Of a DNA stretch of 64,000 nt, positions 33,901 to 42,752 are shown piece by piece. The translations under genes were made by a program, and so were the position numbers. Location: positions 186,001 to 250,000 of the forward strand of contig NZ_JOIZ01000003.1 in the NCBI RefSeq assembly GCF_000721605.1. Direction: 5' to 3'. This stretch comes from Streptomyces sp. NRRL S-37. Lineage in GTDB: Bacteria; Actinomycetota; Actinomycetes; Streptomycetales; Streptomycetaceae. The notes beneath the pieces were generated by a model. The model saw only the letters and a program-made list of their open reading frames with translations. It did not search any database and was not told where the DNA came from. Position 1 is the stretch's first letter; each line of letters opens with the position of its first letter.

Positions 33901-34131
33901 CGAGACGCCGAGGACCGAGGCCGCCGGATCAGCATGTCCCTTTCGCCGGACCTCGAGCAGGCGTGGGATCACTACCTTGCCGAGACCCGGATCACCAGGG
34001 ACCACTGCCTGACCGCCACCGAGGCGGAAACCGCGGCCGAATTCGACGAGGCCGTCGAGGAACTTCTGCCTGCCATGGAGAACCAGACGAAGGCGCTGAC
34101 AGCGGCCATCGACATCGTTCTGTCGGCGTAA
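30982..34131 (+). CDS. Giant multi-spanning M48-family zinc metalloprotease
   Basis: A 1049-residue integral membrane protein. The zinc site is VLHELAHIRNRD (His173, Glu174, His177) and the third ligand is Glu251 in REIYADRTA, the order found in M48/HtpX/Ste24 peptidases. Hydrophobic segments flank the site (about 33-52, 62-82, 197-217) and many more follow between 320 and 890. The last ~170 residues are soluble and helical. Usual M48 enzymes have 280-450 residues, so the C-terminal two thirds is an extension of unknown role. It is coupled by GTGA to the small gene upstream. Membrane-protein quality control or a stress-triggered effector are both possible. Confidence 0.8.
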   Translation: MTSEARPEASLPEEPGEPTLDERVLITGTTERFVLLLVLCVAVSVGAAHEAAGHLARAWGGRLLVVLLPYLASAALAIAAGWLYRKLPGWRVRRGRLVPIAEIADGGRVRAELDRLWKRSHLRVEPAWFYAPGAPSAGAAVLGTHRHPQVCLDAGLVACATLAPATFRAVVLHELAHIRNRDVGITYATESMWRALMAMVLLPKAVVILIGVVLGGVITPPVSLNPYDLAQDALIVALVYLTRADILRTREIYADRTAVHLWHVDPADLLPARGERPLGQGRLARLRTAAVEVWHTHPSWRLRGRALADSETLFAQRAFPLLLTGLAADIAATRLTSPFRAAGEWPAATRDAMTSMSGSSWAWPALGQYLLVGGLTAQIGGVVLWRAVLHAVLTGRSVPAGWWAGLWLGAGLALGELSNAGVREGQPLPARPEVLVLLVAVAVLLMSWTAQYAELRIRTYRGRSINLHIRAGLLVPGLVLAFVLLWWVREAWITGWHFSVTEALEWAELPAHDAPLAVRVMAILTALPGSDMGFTGLWWSVPLLWLVPLRLWLARRPLPTVGNRFGRIRRAGARRRARRLQLLLEQVQQSPDHRPPDLVTELFAGKRAAMRVLLRFVAYGGVVFLGLLLLLSFLTAVGRLGGIVPGMLLWSVILLIWRRIVLVIWHRHGRDREGYWLDLVRPGSVLPAAHVPELVPLVRIGVVGGLLCCAGILAEPMVTGSAAGGTGWRIDSIENLAWITVVTGTVMLVTGVVAGWTAHGRHPVLTALVASGLSGLIGLLCQSVRGVLDGCLGPANSLARTCTWQPGRYAPLVEYALGYVMTLGLLAAAGGAALSHALATVLRARRRLSGPPRGTTDAPRMAGRRPVIEFLHTITMGLVLSTTVFQTLVVSAPLHPNDLLIQYAISPTGPGRSVNSPLIDRMSHLEGVRDRTADARHIMAEALATMPATPQRHDVIRVAKRLEPACATWTGILRDAEDRGRRISMSLSPDLEQAWDHYLAETRITRDHCLTATEAETAAEFDEAVEELLPAMENQTKALTAAIDIVLSA

Positions 34132-34487
34132 GCCGCTCCCGGAACGCCCGGCACCCGATGCGACCCGTCACACGGGGCGAGTGCCTGTCGCGGGTCGAGC
34201 ACGACACCGACGGCACGACGGGGACGGCTGCCGCGACGACAACAGTCACACCGACACCGCCGAAGTCGCCGGTGGCCCGGCGAAGGGCGACGGCAACGCC
34301 GGCGCGGGGCGGTGAGCCGGGGCAGGGCCCCGGCTCGGCCCTTCTCCCGGTCTCGCTCCGGCCCGCAAGACGACGCCTTCGGTTCCGGCCGAAAGCCCCG
34401 AAAAGCCCCAGAGGCGCCACCACGCCCCTTCATGCCTCGCGTTCATACAGGTCAGCAAGGGCGTGGCGGCGCTTTTTCTGAAAGATG
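34132..34487. other. Convergent intergenic region
   Basis: About 355 bases lie between the convergent M48 and MurA-like genes. Only a hairpin at 34314-34336 stands out. The frames are Arg/Pro-rich and not gene-like. Confidence 0.5.
34314..34336. terminator. 10-bp hairpin, 3-base loop
   Basis: GAGCCGGGGC (34314-34323) pairs perfectly with GCCCCGGCTC (34327-34336). Lying between convergent genes, it can serve as a bidirectional terminator. Confidence 0.55.
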
Positions 34488-36017
34488 TCAGATGTCCCGG
34501 AAGATCTCGATCTGCGCCCCGATGGAGTTCAGCCGCTCCGCCAGGTCCTCGTAACCCCGGTTGATGACGTACACGTTACGCAGGACCGACGTGCCCTCCG
34601 CGGCCATCATGGCCAGCAGGACGACCACGGCCGGGCGCAGGGCGGGCGGGCACATCATCTCCGCGGCGCGCCAGCGGGTCGGGCCCTCGACCAGGACGCG
34701 GTGCGGGTCGAGGAGCTGGAGGCGGCCGCCGAGGCGGTTGAGGTCGGTCAGGTAGATGGCGCGGTTGTCGTAGACCCAGTCGTGGATGAGGGTCTTGCCC
34801 TGGGCCGTCGCCGCGATCGCCGCGAAGAACGGGACGTTGTCGATGTTGAGGCCGGGGAACGGCATCGGGTGGATCTTGTCGATCGGCGCCTCCAGCTTGG
34901 AGGGGCGGACGGTGAGGTCCACCAGGCGCGTGCGGCCGTTGTCGGCGAAGTACTCCGGCGTGCGGTCGTGGTCGAGGCCCATCTCCTCCAGGACCGCCAG
35001 TTCGATCTCCAGGAACTCGATGGGGACCCGGCGGACCGTCAGCTCCGACTCCGTCACCACGGCCGCGGCCACCAGGCTCATCGCCTCGACCGGGTCCTCG
35101 GAGGGGGAGTAGTCGACGTCGGCGTCGATGGTGGGCACGCCGTGCACGGTGAGCGTGGTGGTGCCGATGCCGTCGACCTTGACGCCCAGTGCCTCCAGGA
35201 AGAAGCACAGGTCCTGGACCATGTAGTTGGAGGAGGCGTTGCGGATGACGGTGGTGCCGTCGTGCCGGGCGGCGGCGAGCAGCGCGTTCTCGGTGACGGT
35301 GTCCCCGCGCTCGGTCAGCACGATCGGGCGGTCGGGGGCGACGGAGCGGTCGACCACCGCGTGGTACTGGCCCTCGGTCGCGGCGATGTCCAGGCCGAAC
35401 CGGCGCAGCGCGATCATGTGTGGCTCGACGGTGCGCGTGCCGAGGTCGCAGCCGCCGGCGTACGGGAGCATGAAGCGGTCCAGGCGGTGCAGCAGCGGGC
35501 CGAGGAACATGATGATGGAGCGGGTGCGGCGGGCGGCGTCCGCGTCGATGGACGCGAGGTCCAGCTCGGCCGGCGGCACGATTTCCAGGTCGACGCCGTC
35601 GTTGATCCAGCGGGTGCGCACGCCGATGGAGTTCAGCACCTCCAGGAGACGGTAGACCTCCTCGATGCGGGCGACGCGGCGCAGCACGGTGCGCCCCTTG
35701 TTGAGCAGCGAGGCGCACAGCAGGGCCACGCACGCGTTCTTGCTCGTCTTGACGTCGATGGCGCCGGAGAGACGGCGGCCGCCCACCACGCGCAGATGCA
35801 TCGGACCGGCGTAGCCCAGCGAGACGATCTCGCTGTCCAGGGCCTCGCCGATCCGGGCGATCATCTCAAGGCTGATGTTCTGGTTTCCGCGCTCGATCCG
35901 ATTGACGGCGCTCTGACTGGTGTTGAGCGCCTCGGCGAGCTGCGTCTGCGTCCACCCACGGTGCTGACGGGCGTCACGGATGAGCTTGCCGATGCGTACG
36001 AGGTAGTCGTCTGACAT
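34488..36017 (-). CDS. MurA-like enolpyruvyl transferase fused to an N-terminal XRE domain
   Basis: A 509-residue fusion. Residues 8-62 are an XRE/Cro helix-turn-helix (RDARQHRGWTQTQLAEALNT then SQSAVNRIERG). Residues 73-509 are an EPSP-synthase-fold MurA: SKNACVALL contains the Lys93/Asn94 substrate pair and LPYAGGCDLGTR holds Cys190, equivalent to the fosfomycin-target Cys. The catalytic residues look intact, so UDP-GlcNAc enolpyruvyl transfer is possible, and DNA binding is likely too. It corresponds to S. coelicolor SCO5998 by my recollection of gene order. A palindrome 13 bases upstream of its ATG recurs at the aconitase promoter. Confidence 0.88.
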   Translation of the reverse strand: MSDDYLVRIGKLIRDARQHRGWTQTQLAEALNTSQSAVNRIERGNQNISLEMIARIGEALDSEIVSLGYAGPMHLRVVGGRRLSGAIDVKTSKNACVALLCASLLNKGRTVLRRVARIEEVYRLLEVLNSIGVRTRWINDGVDLEIVPPAELDLASIDADAARRTRSIIMFLGPLLHRLDRFMLPYAGGCDLGTRTVEPHMIALRRFGLDIAATEGQYHAVVDRSVAPDRPIVLTERGDTVTENALLAAARHDGTTVIRNASSNYMVQDLCFFLEALGVKVDGIGTTTLTVHGVPTIDADVDYSPSEDPVEAMSLVAAAVVTESELTVRRVPIEFLEIELAVLEEMGLDHDRTPEYFADNGRTRLVDLTVRPSKLEAPIDKIHPMPFPGLNIDNVPFFAAIAATAQGKTLIHDWVYDNRAIYLTDLNRLGGRLQLLDPHRVLVEGPTRWRAAEMMCPPALRPAVVVLLAMMAAEGTSVLRNVYVINRGYEDLAERLNSIGAQIEIFRDI

Positions 36018-36029
36018 GAGAATGAGGTT

Positions 36030-36045
36030 ATCTCAGATATGAGAT
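36030..36045 (-). promoter_or_regulatory. Candidate operator ATCTCAGATATGAGAT before the murA-like gene
   Basis: Arms ATCTCA and TGAGAT flank four central bases, 13 bases upstream of the ATG at 36017. The same arm design (TATCTCR-N4-YGAGATA) occurs at 36447-36464 over the aconitase start site. The XRE domain of the MurA-like protein is the obvious candidate binder. Confidence 0.55.
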
Positions 36046-36081
36046 GGCACCTCCTGGGGGGGCCATTCGGGTGATGTGGCG

Positions 36082-36288
36082 TCAGTGTCCCCTGGTGCGG
36101 CGGCTCTGGCGGGTCCGACGCCATCCGAAAGGTCCGGGCAAATCCGCTGATGTCGTACGACGTCCCGTGCTGCTGCGGGTGTACCGGGGGCCGTTCCCGC
36201 CGCCGGTGGTGATGGACCACGACCGCTTGTTGATGTTCAGCCGTACCCCCGGAAGGATCCGGAAGCTCTTGCGAAACGTGAGCGGCAT
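36082..36288 (-). CDS. DUF4236 domain small protein
   Basis: A 68-residue protein starting MPLTFRKSFRILPGVRLNIN, which matches the DUF4236 opening (FRKS-x-xLxPGVRLNLSK). It then has SWSITTGGGNGPRYTRSSTG and a basic tail instead of the usual GLPGTGLSYR ending, although LPGPFGWR keeps part of it. An AGGGAG site lies about 6 bases upstream of the ATG. Function is unknown across the family. It lies upstream of, and in the same direction as, the MurA-like gene, with 64 bases between them that hold the candidate operator. Confidence 0.65.
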   Translation of the reverse strand: MPLTFRKSFRILPGVRLNINKRSWSITTGGGNGPRYTRSSTGRRTTSADLPGPFGWRRTRQSRRTRGH

Positions 36289-36417
36289 CCCTGTCTCCCT
36301 TTCCGTCCCGAACTGACTCCGTCTCAGTCGGTTACCCCGTCCGGGCGCAAAGATGGCGCCGGGCCGTGACGCGGCGGAGGGTGGAGGGTGGGGCGGGGTG
36401 GCGTACCGGGTCCGGGC

Positions 36418-36446
36418 ATGACCATTCGGCCCTTGTGTACTAGAGT
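36418..36446 (+). promoter_or_regulatory. Aconitase promoter (-35 ATGACC, -10 TAGAGT)
   Basis: ATGACC at 36418-36423 and TAGAGT at 36441-36446 are 17 bp apart, close to the vegetative consensus TTGACN-17-TAGRRT. The predicted start near 36453 falls inside the palindrome at 36447-36464. Confidence 0.6.
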
Positions 36447-36464
36447 TATCTCGACATCGAGATA
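36447..36464 (+). promoter_or_regulatory. Candidate operator TATCTCGACATCGAGATA over the aconitase start site
   Basis: An exact 8-2-8 palindrome immediately downstream of the -10 box, where bound protein would repress. Its arms match those of the site before the MurA-like gene, suggesting a common regulator. Confidence 0.6.
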
Positions 36465-36491
36465 TCTGCCGAGGCGCACCGCAGCCGCCAC

Positions 36492-39307
<2,816 letters not shown>

Positions 39308-39325
39308 GCGGTCCGGCAGGGCAGT

Positions 39326-39363
39326 TGAGGGCCGTATCCCCGGCGTCGGGGATACGGCCCTCA
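39326..39363 (+). terminator. 16-bp hairpin terminator after aconitase
   Basis: Bases 39326-39341 and 39348-39363 pair perfectly around a 6-base loop, 19 bases after the aconitase stop. It separates acnA from the EACC1 gene. Confidence 0.85.
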
Positions 39364-39397
39364 CCGTTGCCGCCGTTGTACGCTGGAGCCTCACCGG

Positions 39398-39817
39398 ATG
39401 ACGGGGGTGGCGGTGGACCGCACGGAACGCATGCGTCTTGTCCTGACCGGCGGTCGGGACGGCGACCAGGAAGAACTCGACGAGCTGACCCTCCAGTTGC
39501 GTGAGCGGCTGCTCGAACTGGACGTCGAGGACGTCGAGACCGTCCGCTCCGGGGACGTCCCCGACGGTGCCAAACCGGCCGACGCCATCGCCGTCGGCGC
39601 ACTCGCCGTGACCCTCGCCCCCCTCGCGCTCCGCTCGGTGCTCGACCTGGTGCGGACCTGGATCGAGAACCGACCGGTGCGCACGGTCAGCGTCACCCTG
39701 GGCGACGACAGCCTGGAACTGGAGGCCGCCTCCTCCGCCGACCAGCGGCGGATCGTCGACGCCTTCCTCGCCGCACACGCTCCCGAGGCGGAACCGGCCG
39801 ACGGCCAGGGCGAGTGA
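39398..39817 (+). CDS. EACC1 protein (effector-associated constant component)
   Basis: A 139-residue protein. It starts with RMRLVLTGGRDGDQEELDEL, then ELDVEDVETVRSGDVPDGAKP, a central hydrophobic helix (AIAVGALAVTLAPLALRSVL) and a C-terminal VRTVSVTLGDDSLELEAAS with a final helix. This matches the EACC1 family, described as a constant partner of caspase-like and other effectors in actinobacterial conflict/apoptosis systems. It likely acts as a membrane-linked sensor or adaptor. It sits 13 bases upstream of the caspase-like gene. The start at 39398 has GGAG nearby; an in-frame ATG at 39431 is the alternative. Confidence 0.75.
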   Translation: MTGVAVDRTERMRLVLTGGRDGDQEELDELTLQLRERLLELDVEDVETVRSGDVPDGAKPADAIAVGALAVTLAPLALRSVLDLVRTWIENRPVRTVSVTLGDDSLELEAASSADQRRIVDAFLAAHAPEAEPADGQGE

Positions 39818-39830
39818 GGGACGGACGACC

Positions 39831-40970
39831 GTGTCCGCGGGACGCTACGCGCTGCTCGTCGCGACGGGCCGGTACGACCACGAGGAGCTGCGGCGGCTGA
39901 GGTCGCCCGCCGGGGACGCCCAGGCGCTGGCGGAGGTGCTCGAGGACCCGGAGATCGGCGACTTCGAGGTGAGCATGGTCGTCGACGGCAGCCATCGTGA
40001 AGTGACCCGGGCCATCGAGCACTTCTTCCTCGACCGCCGCCGGGACGATCTGCTCCTGCTGCACATCTCCTGCCACGGCCTCAAGAGCGACAGCGGCGAA
40101 CTGCACTTCGCCGCCGGGGACACCGACCGGCGGCTGCTCGCCTCCACGTCCGTCTCCGCCCTCTTCGTGCACCAGCGGATGCGCGCTTGCCGGGCCCGGT
40201 CGGTCGTCCTGCTCCTGGACTGCTGCTACAGCGGCGCCTTCCTGGCCGGGAGCAAGGGCGACACCACGGTCCACGTGAACGACGCACTGGCCGGACACGG
40301 CCGCGCGGTCCTCACCGCGACCAACCGCACCGAATACGCCTGGGAAGGCGAGCGGATCACCGAACTGGGCCCGGAACCCTCGCGGTTCACCGGGGCCGTC
40401 GTCAGGGGCCTGCGCACCGGTGAGGCGGACGGCAACCAGGACGGCCTGATCGACGTGCACGAACTGTACGACTACGTGTACGAGGAACTGCGCTCCGCCG
40501 GGGCCGGGCAGAGCCCGCAGATGTGGGCCGAGCTGGAACGGCGGGTGGTGGTGGCGCGGTCGGCCCTTCCCTCCGGTACGCGGCCCCGCCGGCGTACCGA
40601 GGGAGAACCTCCCCGCCACGGTTTCCCGGCACCACGCCCCGACGCCGTCTCCGGCCCGGCGGACACCGGGCCCCGGGCGGAACGTCCCCCGGGCGCGCTC
40701 GCCCGGATGGTGCTGCTCACCGAGGTGATGTGCGAGCTGGCGTGCATGGAGGACGCGCAGGGCCGTGCGCGGTTCGCGACGGTGCTGAAGGAGCAGCTCG
40801 GCCGTCCGGTCGATCTCAGGGGCGTCCGTCTCCGCGAGGACGTGGCGAGCATGGTGCGGGCCGCGCTCAAGATCCCGGGCGGACAGCGTGTGCTGGTGGA
40901 TGTGGTCCGGATCTTCGAGGGGGACGAGGCGGCCGACGCGATCGAGCGGACGGCCGCCACCGCCGGCTGA
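39831..40970 (+). CDS. Caspase-like peptidase with C-terminal effector-associated domain
   Basis: A 379-residue C14-family protein. The caspase fold spans about 1-235: RYALLVATGRYDHEELRRL at the start, LLLLHISCHGLK with catalytic His82, and VVLLLDCCYSGAF with catalytic Cys132. A Pro/Arg-rich linker (about 245-295) leads to a helical C-terminal domain (LARMVLLTEVMCELACMEDA ... GGQRVLVDVVRIFEGD) that looks like an effector-associated adaptor domain (EAD2-like). Such proteases are proposed to cleave targets on infection or stress and kill the cell. The upstream EACC1 gene is 13 bases away. No explicit sensor (NTPase/TPR) gene is adjacent. Confidence 0.8.
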   Translation: MSAGRYALLVATGRYDHEELRRLRSPAGDAQALAEVLEDPEIGDFEVSMVVDGSHREVTRAIEHFFLDRRRDDLLLLHISCHGLKSDSGELHFAAGDTDRRLLASTSVSALFVHQRMRACRARSVVLLLDCCYSGAFLAGSKGDTTVHVNDALAGHGRAVLTATNRTEYAWEGERITELGPEPSRFTGAVVRGLRTGEADGNQDGLIDVHELYDYVYEELRSAGAGQSPQMWAELERRVVVARSALPSGTRPRRRTEGEPPRHGFPAPRPDAVSGPADTGPRAERPPGALARMVLLTEVMCELACMEDAQGRARFATVLKEQLGRPVDLRGVRLREDVASMVRAALKIPGGQRVLVDVVRIFEGDEAADAIERTAATAG

Positions 40971-41042
40971 CGGCGGCACAAGTCTCCCCGCGGTAACCGT
41001 TTACAACGGCGTCACCCCGCGCTACCTTCCCTTCACGGTGAG

Positions 41043-41058
41043 GTGGGAGCGCTCCCAC
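41043..41058 (+). promoter_or_regulatory. Perfect CebR-type operator
   Basis: GTGGGAGCGCTCCCAC contains the 14-bp TGGGAGCGCTCCCA palindrome recognised by CebR, the LacI-type cello-oligosaccharide repressor that controls cellulase genes in Streptomyces. It lies 100 bases before the small gene at 41158 and faces no recognisable cellulase. Confidence 0.75.
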
Positions 41059-41157
41059 ACTCAGGTGGACCGGAACCCGCCGTCGGGACACTCCCGCCTC
41101 GCCCTCTCCCCGCACCCCCGCATGCTCCGTCAACCCCACCGTCGGGACAGGTGTGTC

Positions 41158-41421
41158 ATGATCGAAACAAGACCGGGGAGTGAGGCGGCTTCCCGATCAG
41201 TGCTTCCCGCCCGCACCCGGGCGCTCTTCCTCGTCCTGGTCTCCCTGCTCGCCACCGTCCCGGCCGTCGGCCTGGTCGTGACGGCGGGCGGTGCGAACGT
41301 CGGCCAGGGCGTGACGGTCCACAACGGTTCCATCGATCCGGGGGAGAGCGCGGTGTTCGGCCAGGTGCTCTACGGCCCGGGCGGTGACAGCACGCCGGCC
41401 CCGCCCTGCCGGACCGGCTGA
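41158..41421 (+). CDS. Small secreted or membrane hypothetical protein
   Basis: An 87-residue protein. A basic N-terminus (to about residue 21) is followed by a hydrophobic segment (ALFLVLVSLLATVPAVGLVV, 22-41) and a short tail rich in Gly (GANVGQGVTVHNGS, then DPGESAVFGQVLYGPGGD). It could be a signal peptide plus a tiny exported domain, or the remains of a larger secreted enzyme; the CebR box upstream would fit a cellulase parent. The ribosome site is weak. Family not recognised. Confidence 0.45.
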   Translation: MIETRPGSEAASRSVLPARTRALFLVLVSLLATVPAVGLVVTAGGANVGQGVTVHNGSIDPGESAVFGQVLYGPGGDSTPAPPCRTG

Positions 41422-41483
41422 ACCGCCCCGCGGGCGGCCCCGATGACATATCCGGCCGTCATCGGTGCCACCCGCGCACCCCG

Positions 41484-42476
41484 TCAGTCACCCGACAGCA
41501 AGGCGAGCCACTCCAGTTGGCGCCGTACGTGCACCGCGTCCCCGCCCTCGTGCCCGTTGAAGGGATAGGCGTGGAGCACCGTGGCCGGGTCCCCGCCCGT
41601 GCGTTCCGCGTACCGGTTGAACGCCGCGTACGCCCCGCTCGGCGGGCAGACCGTGTCGCGCAGCCCGACCCCGAAGTGGGCCGGGGCGTGCGCGCGCCGG
41701 GCGAAGGACACGCCCTCGACGTAGGAGAGGGTGCGGCGGGCGGCCTCCTCGGCGCCCCGGTGCACCGCGAGATAGGCGGTGATCTCGCCGTACGGGGGCA
41801 CGTCGGTGAGGTCCAGGGCGCGGTGGATGCCGCACAGCAGCGGGGCGGTGACCAGGAGCGCCGCCAGATCCGGGACGAGGCCCGCCACGGCCAGCGCGAG
41901 TCCTCCCCCCTGGCTGTTGCCCACGGCCGCGACACGGCCGGCGTCCACCCCGGGCAGCGCGCGTACGGCGGCCACCGCGCGCACCGCGTCGGTGATCAGC
42001 CGGCGGTAGTGGTAGTCCCCCGGGTCGAGCAGACCGCGGACCGCCGGACCGGGGCCGCCCGGCGCCAGGGCGTGCGGGTCGGGGGTGTCGCCGCCGCAGC
42101 CGTACTGGTCGCCCTGGCCGCGGTTGTCCATCAGCAGATGCGCGTACCCGGCGTTCACCCAGGTGAGCCGCTCGTGCGGCAGGCCGCGTCCGCGTCCGTA
42201 GCCCGCGAACTCCACCACCGCCGGAAGAGGTCCGGCCGCGTTCGCGGGGAGGCTGAACCAGGCGCGCACCGGGTCGCCGGCGAAGCCGCGGAACGTCACG
42301 TCCCAGCTCTCGGTGAGCCGCAGCCCGTTCTCCACCGGCCGTACCGAGACCAGGGGCTCCCCCTCGTCCGACGCCTCCTTCAGTGTGCGCTCCCAGAACG
42401 CGTCGAAGTCGGCGGGCTCCTCGATCTCCGGCCGGTAGCGCTCCAGTTCAGCCGGGGGCAGGTCGAACGCGGGCAC
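41484..42476 (-). CDS. Acetylxylan esterase/cephalosporin-C deacetylase family esterase
   Basis: A 330-residue alpha/beta hydrolase of the AXE1/CE7 type. GQGDQYGCGGDTPD is the family's RGQG-like loop, GNSQGGGLALA carries the nucleophile Ser, GLRDTVCPPS the Asp and FNGHEGGDA the His. No signal peptide is present, so it deacetylates imported acetylated xylo-oligosaccharides in the cytosol. The start is a GTG at 42476 with GAGG 8 bases upstream. It is divergent from the sugar importer operon; the intergenic region holds repeats and palindromes likely to control both. Confidence 0.9.
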   Translation of the reverse strand: MPAFDLPPAELERYRPEIEEPADFDAFWERTLKEASDEGEPLVSVRPVENGLRLTESWDVTFRGFAGDPVRAWFSLPANAAGPLPAVVEFAGYGRGRGLPHERLTWVNAGYAHLLMDNRGQGDQYGCGGDTPDPHALAPGGPGPAVRGLLDPGDYHYRRLITDAVRAVAAVRALPGVDAGRVAAVGNSQGGGLALAVAGLVPDLAALLVTAPLLCGIHRALDLTDVPPYGEITAYLAVHRGAEEAARRTLSYVEGVSFARRAHAPAHFGVGLRDTVCPPSGAYAAFNRYAERTGGDPATVLHAYPFNGHEGGDAVHVRRQLEWLALLSGD

Positions 42477-42489
42477 GGGGCACCTCGCA

Positions 42490-42521
42490 GAGTCGAAACG
42501 GAGTCGAAACGGAGTCGAACG
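42490..42521. repeat. Three tandem copies of an 11-bp unit GAGTCGAAACG
   Basis: Copies begin at 42490, 42501 and 42512 (the last is shortened to GAGTCGAACG). They lie directly before the esterase gene, between its start and the importer promoter. The period of one helical turn suggests cooperative protein binding, or slippage expansion. Confidence 0.6.
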
Positions 42522-42553
42522 GCCGGTACGGCCGATCGTTGCGGGCTCACGCC

Positions 42554-42564
42554 AGAAAGTTTTG
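42554..42564. promoter_or_regulatory. Imperfect GAAA-N-TTT palindrome before the esterase gene
   Basis: AGAAAGTTTTG matches the CGAAA-N-TTTCG palindrome of xylan/xylobiose genes at 9 of 11 positions. It lies 78 bases upstream of the esterase start. Confidence 0.35.
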
Positions 42565-42656
42565 GGGACGTTAGCAGATCAAGTCCCGTTTCCACAGCCG
42601 TGCGTACCGGATCCGTCGCCACCGCGACCGCTTGAATTTCCGCTCTGCACCACCCA

Positions 42657-42685
42657 TTGACACCGCTTACCCCCGCTCATAGGTT
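42657..42685 (+). promoter_or_regulatory. Strong vegetative promoter of the importer operon
   Basis: TTGACA at 42657-42662 and TAGGTT at 42680-42685 are exactly 17 bp apart, an almost ideal HrdB-type promoter. Transcription should start near 42692, about 60 bases before the ATG at 42753. Confidence 0.65.
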
Positions 42686-42694
42686 GCCGCGAAG

Positions 42695-42720
42695 TTACCG
42701 GTAAGGGCGCGAAATTTTCG
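42695..42720 (+). promoter_or_regulatory. Two operator-like palindromes downstream of the importer promoter
   Basis: TTACCGGTAA (42695-42704) and CGAAATTTTCG (42710-42720) are both perfect. The second fits the CGAAA-N-TTTCG element reported for BxlR-type control of xylan genes in streptomycetes. Both lie just after the predicted start site, where a LacI-type repressor would block elongation. Confidence 0.55.
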
Positions 42721-42752
42721 GCTCCGCGCTCTACGCACGGGAGGCCCGAGCA

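Noticed and set aside
42490..42521. Tandem repeats as a CRISPR array
   Set aside because: Units are 11 bp and contiguous with no spacers; no cas genes.
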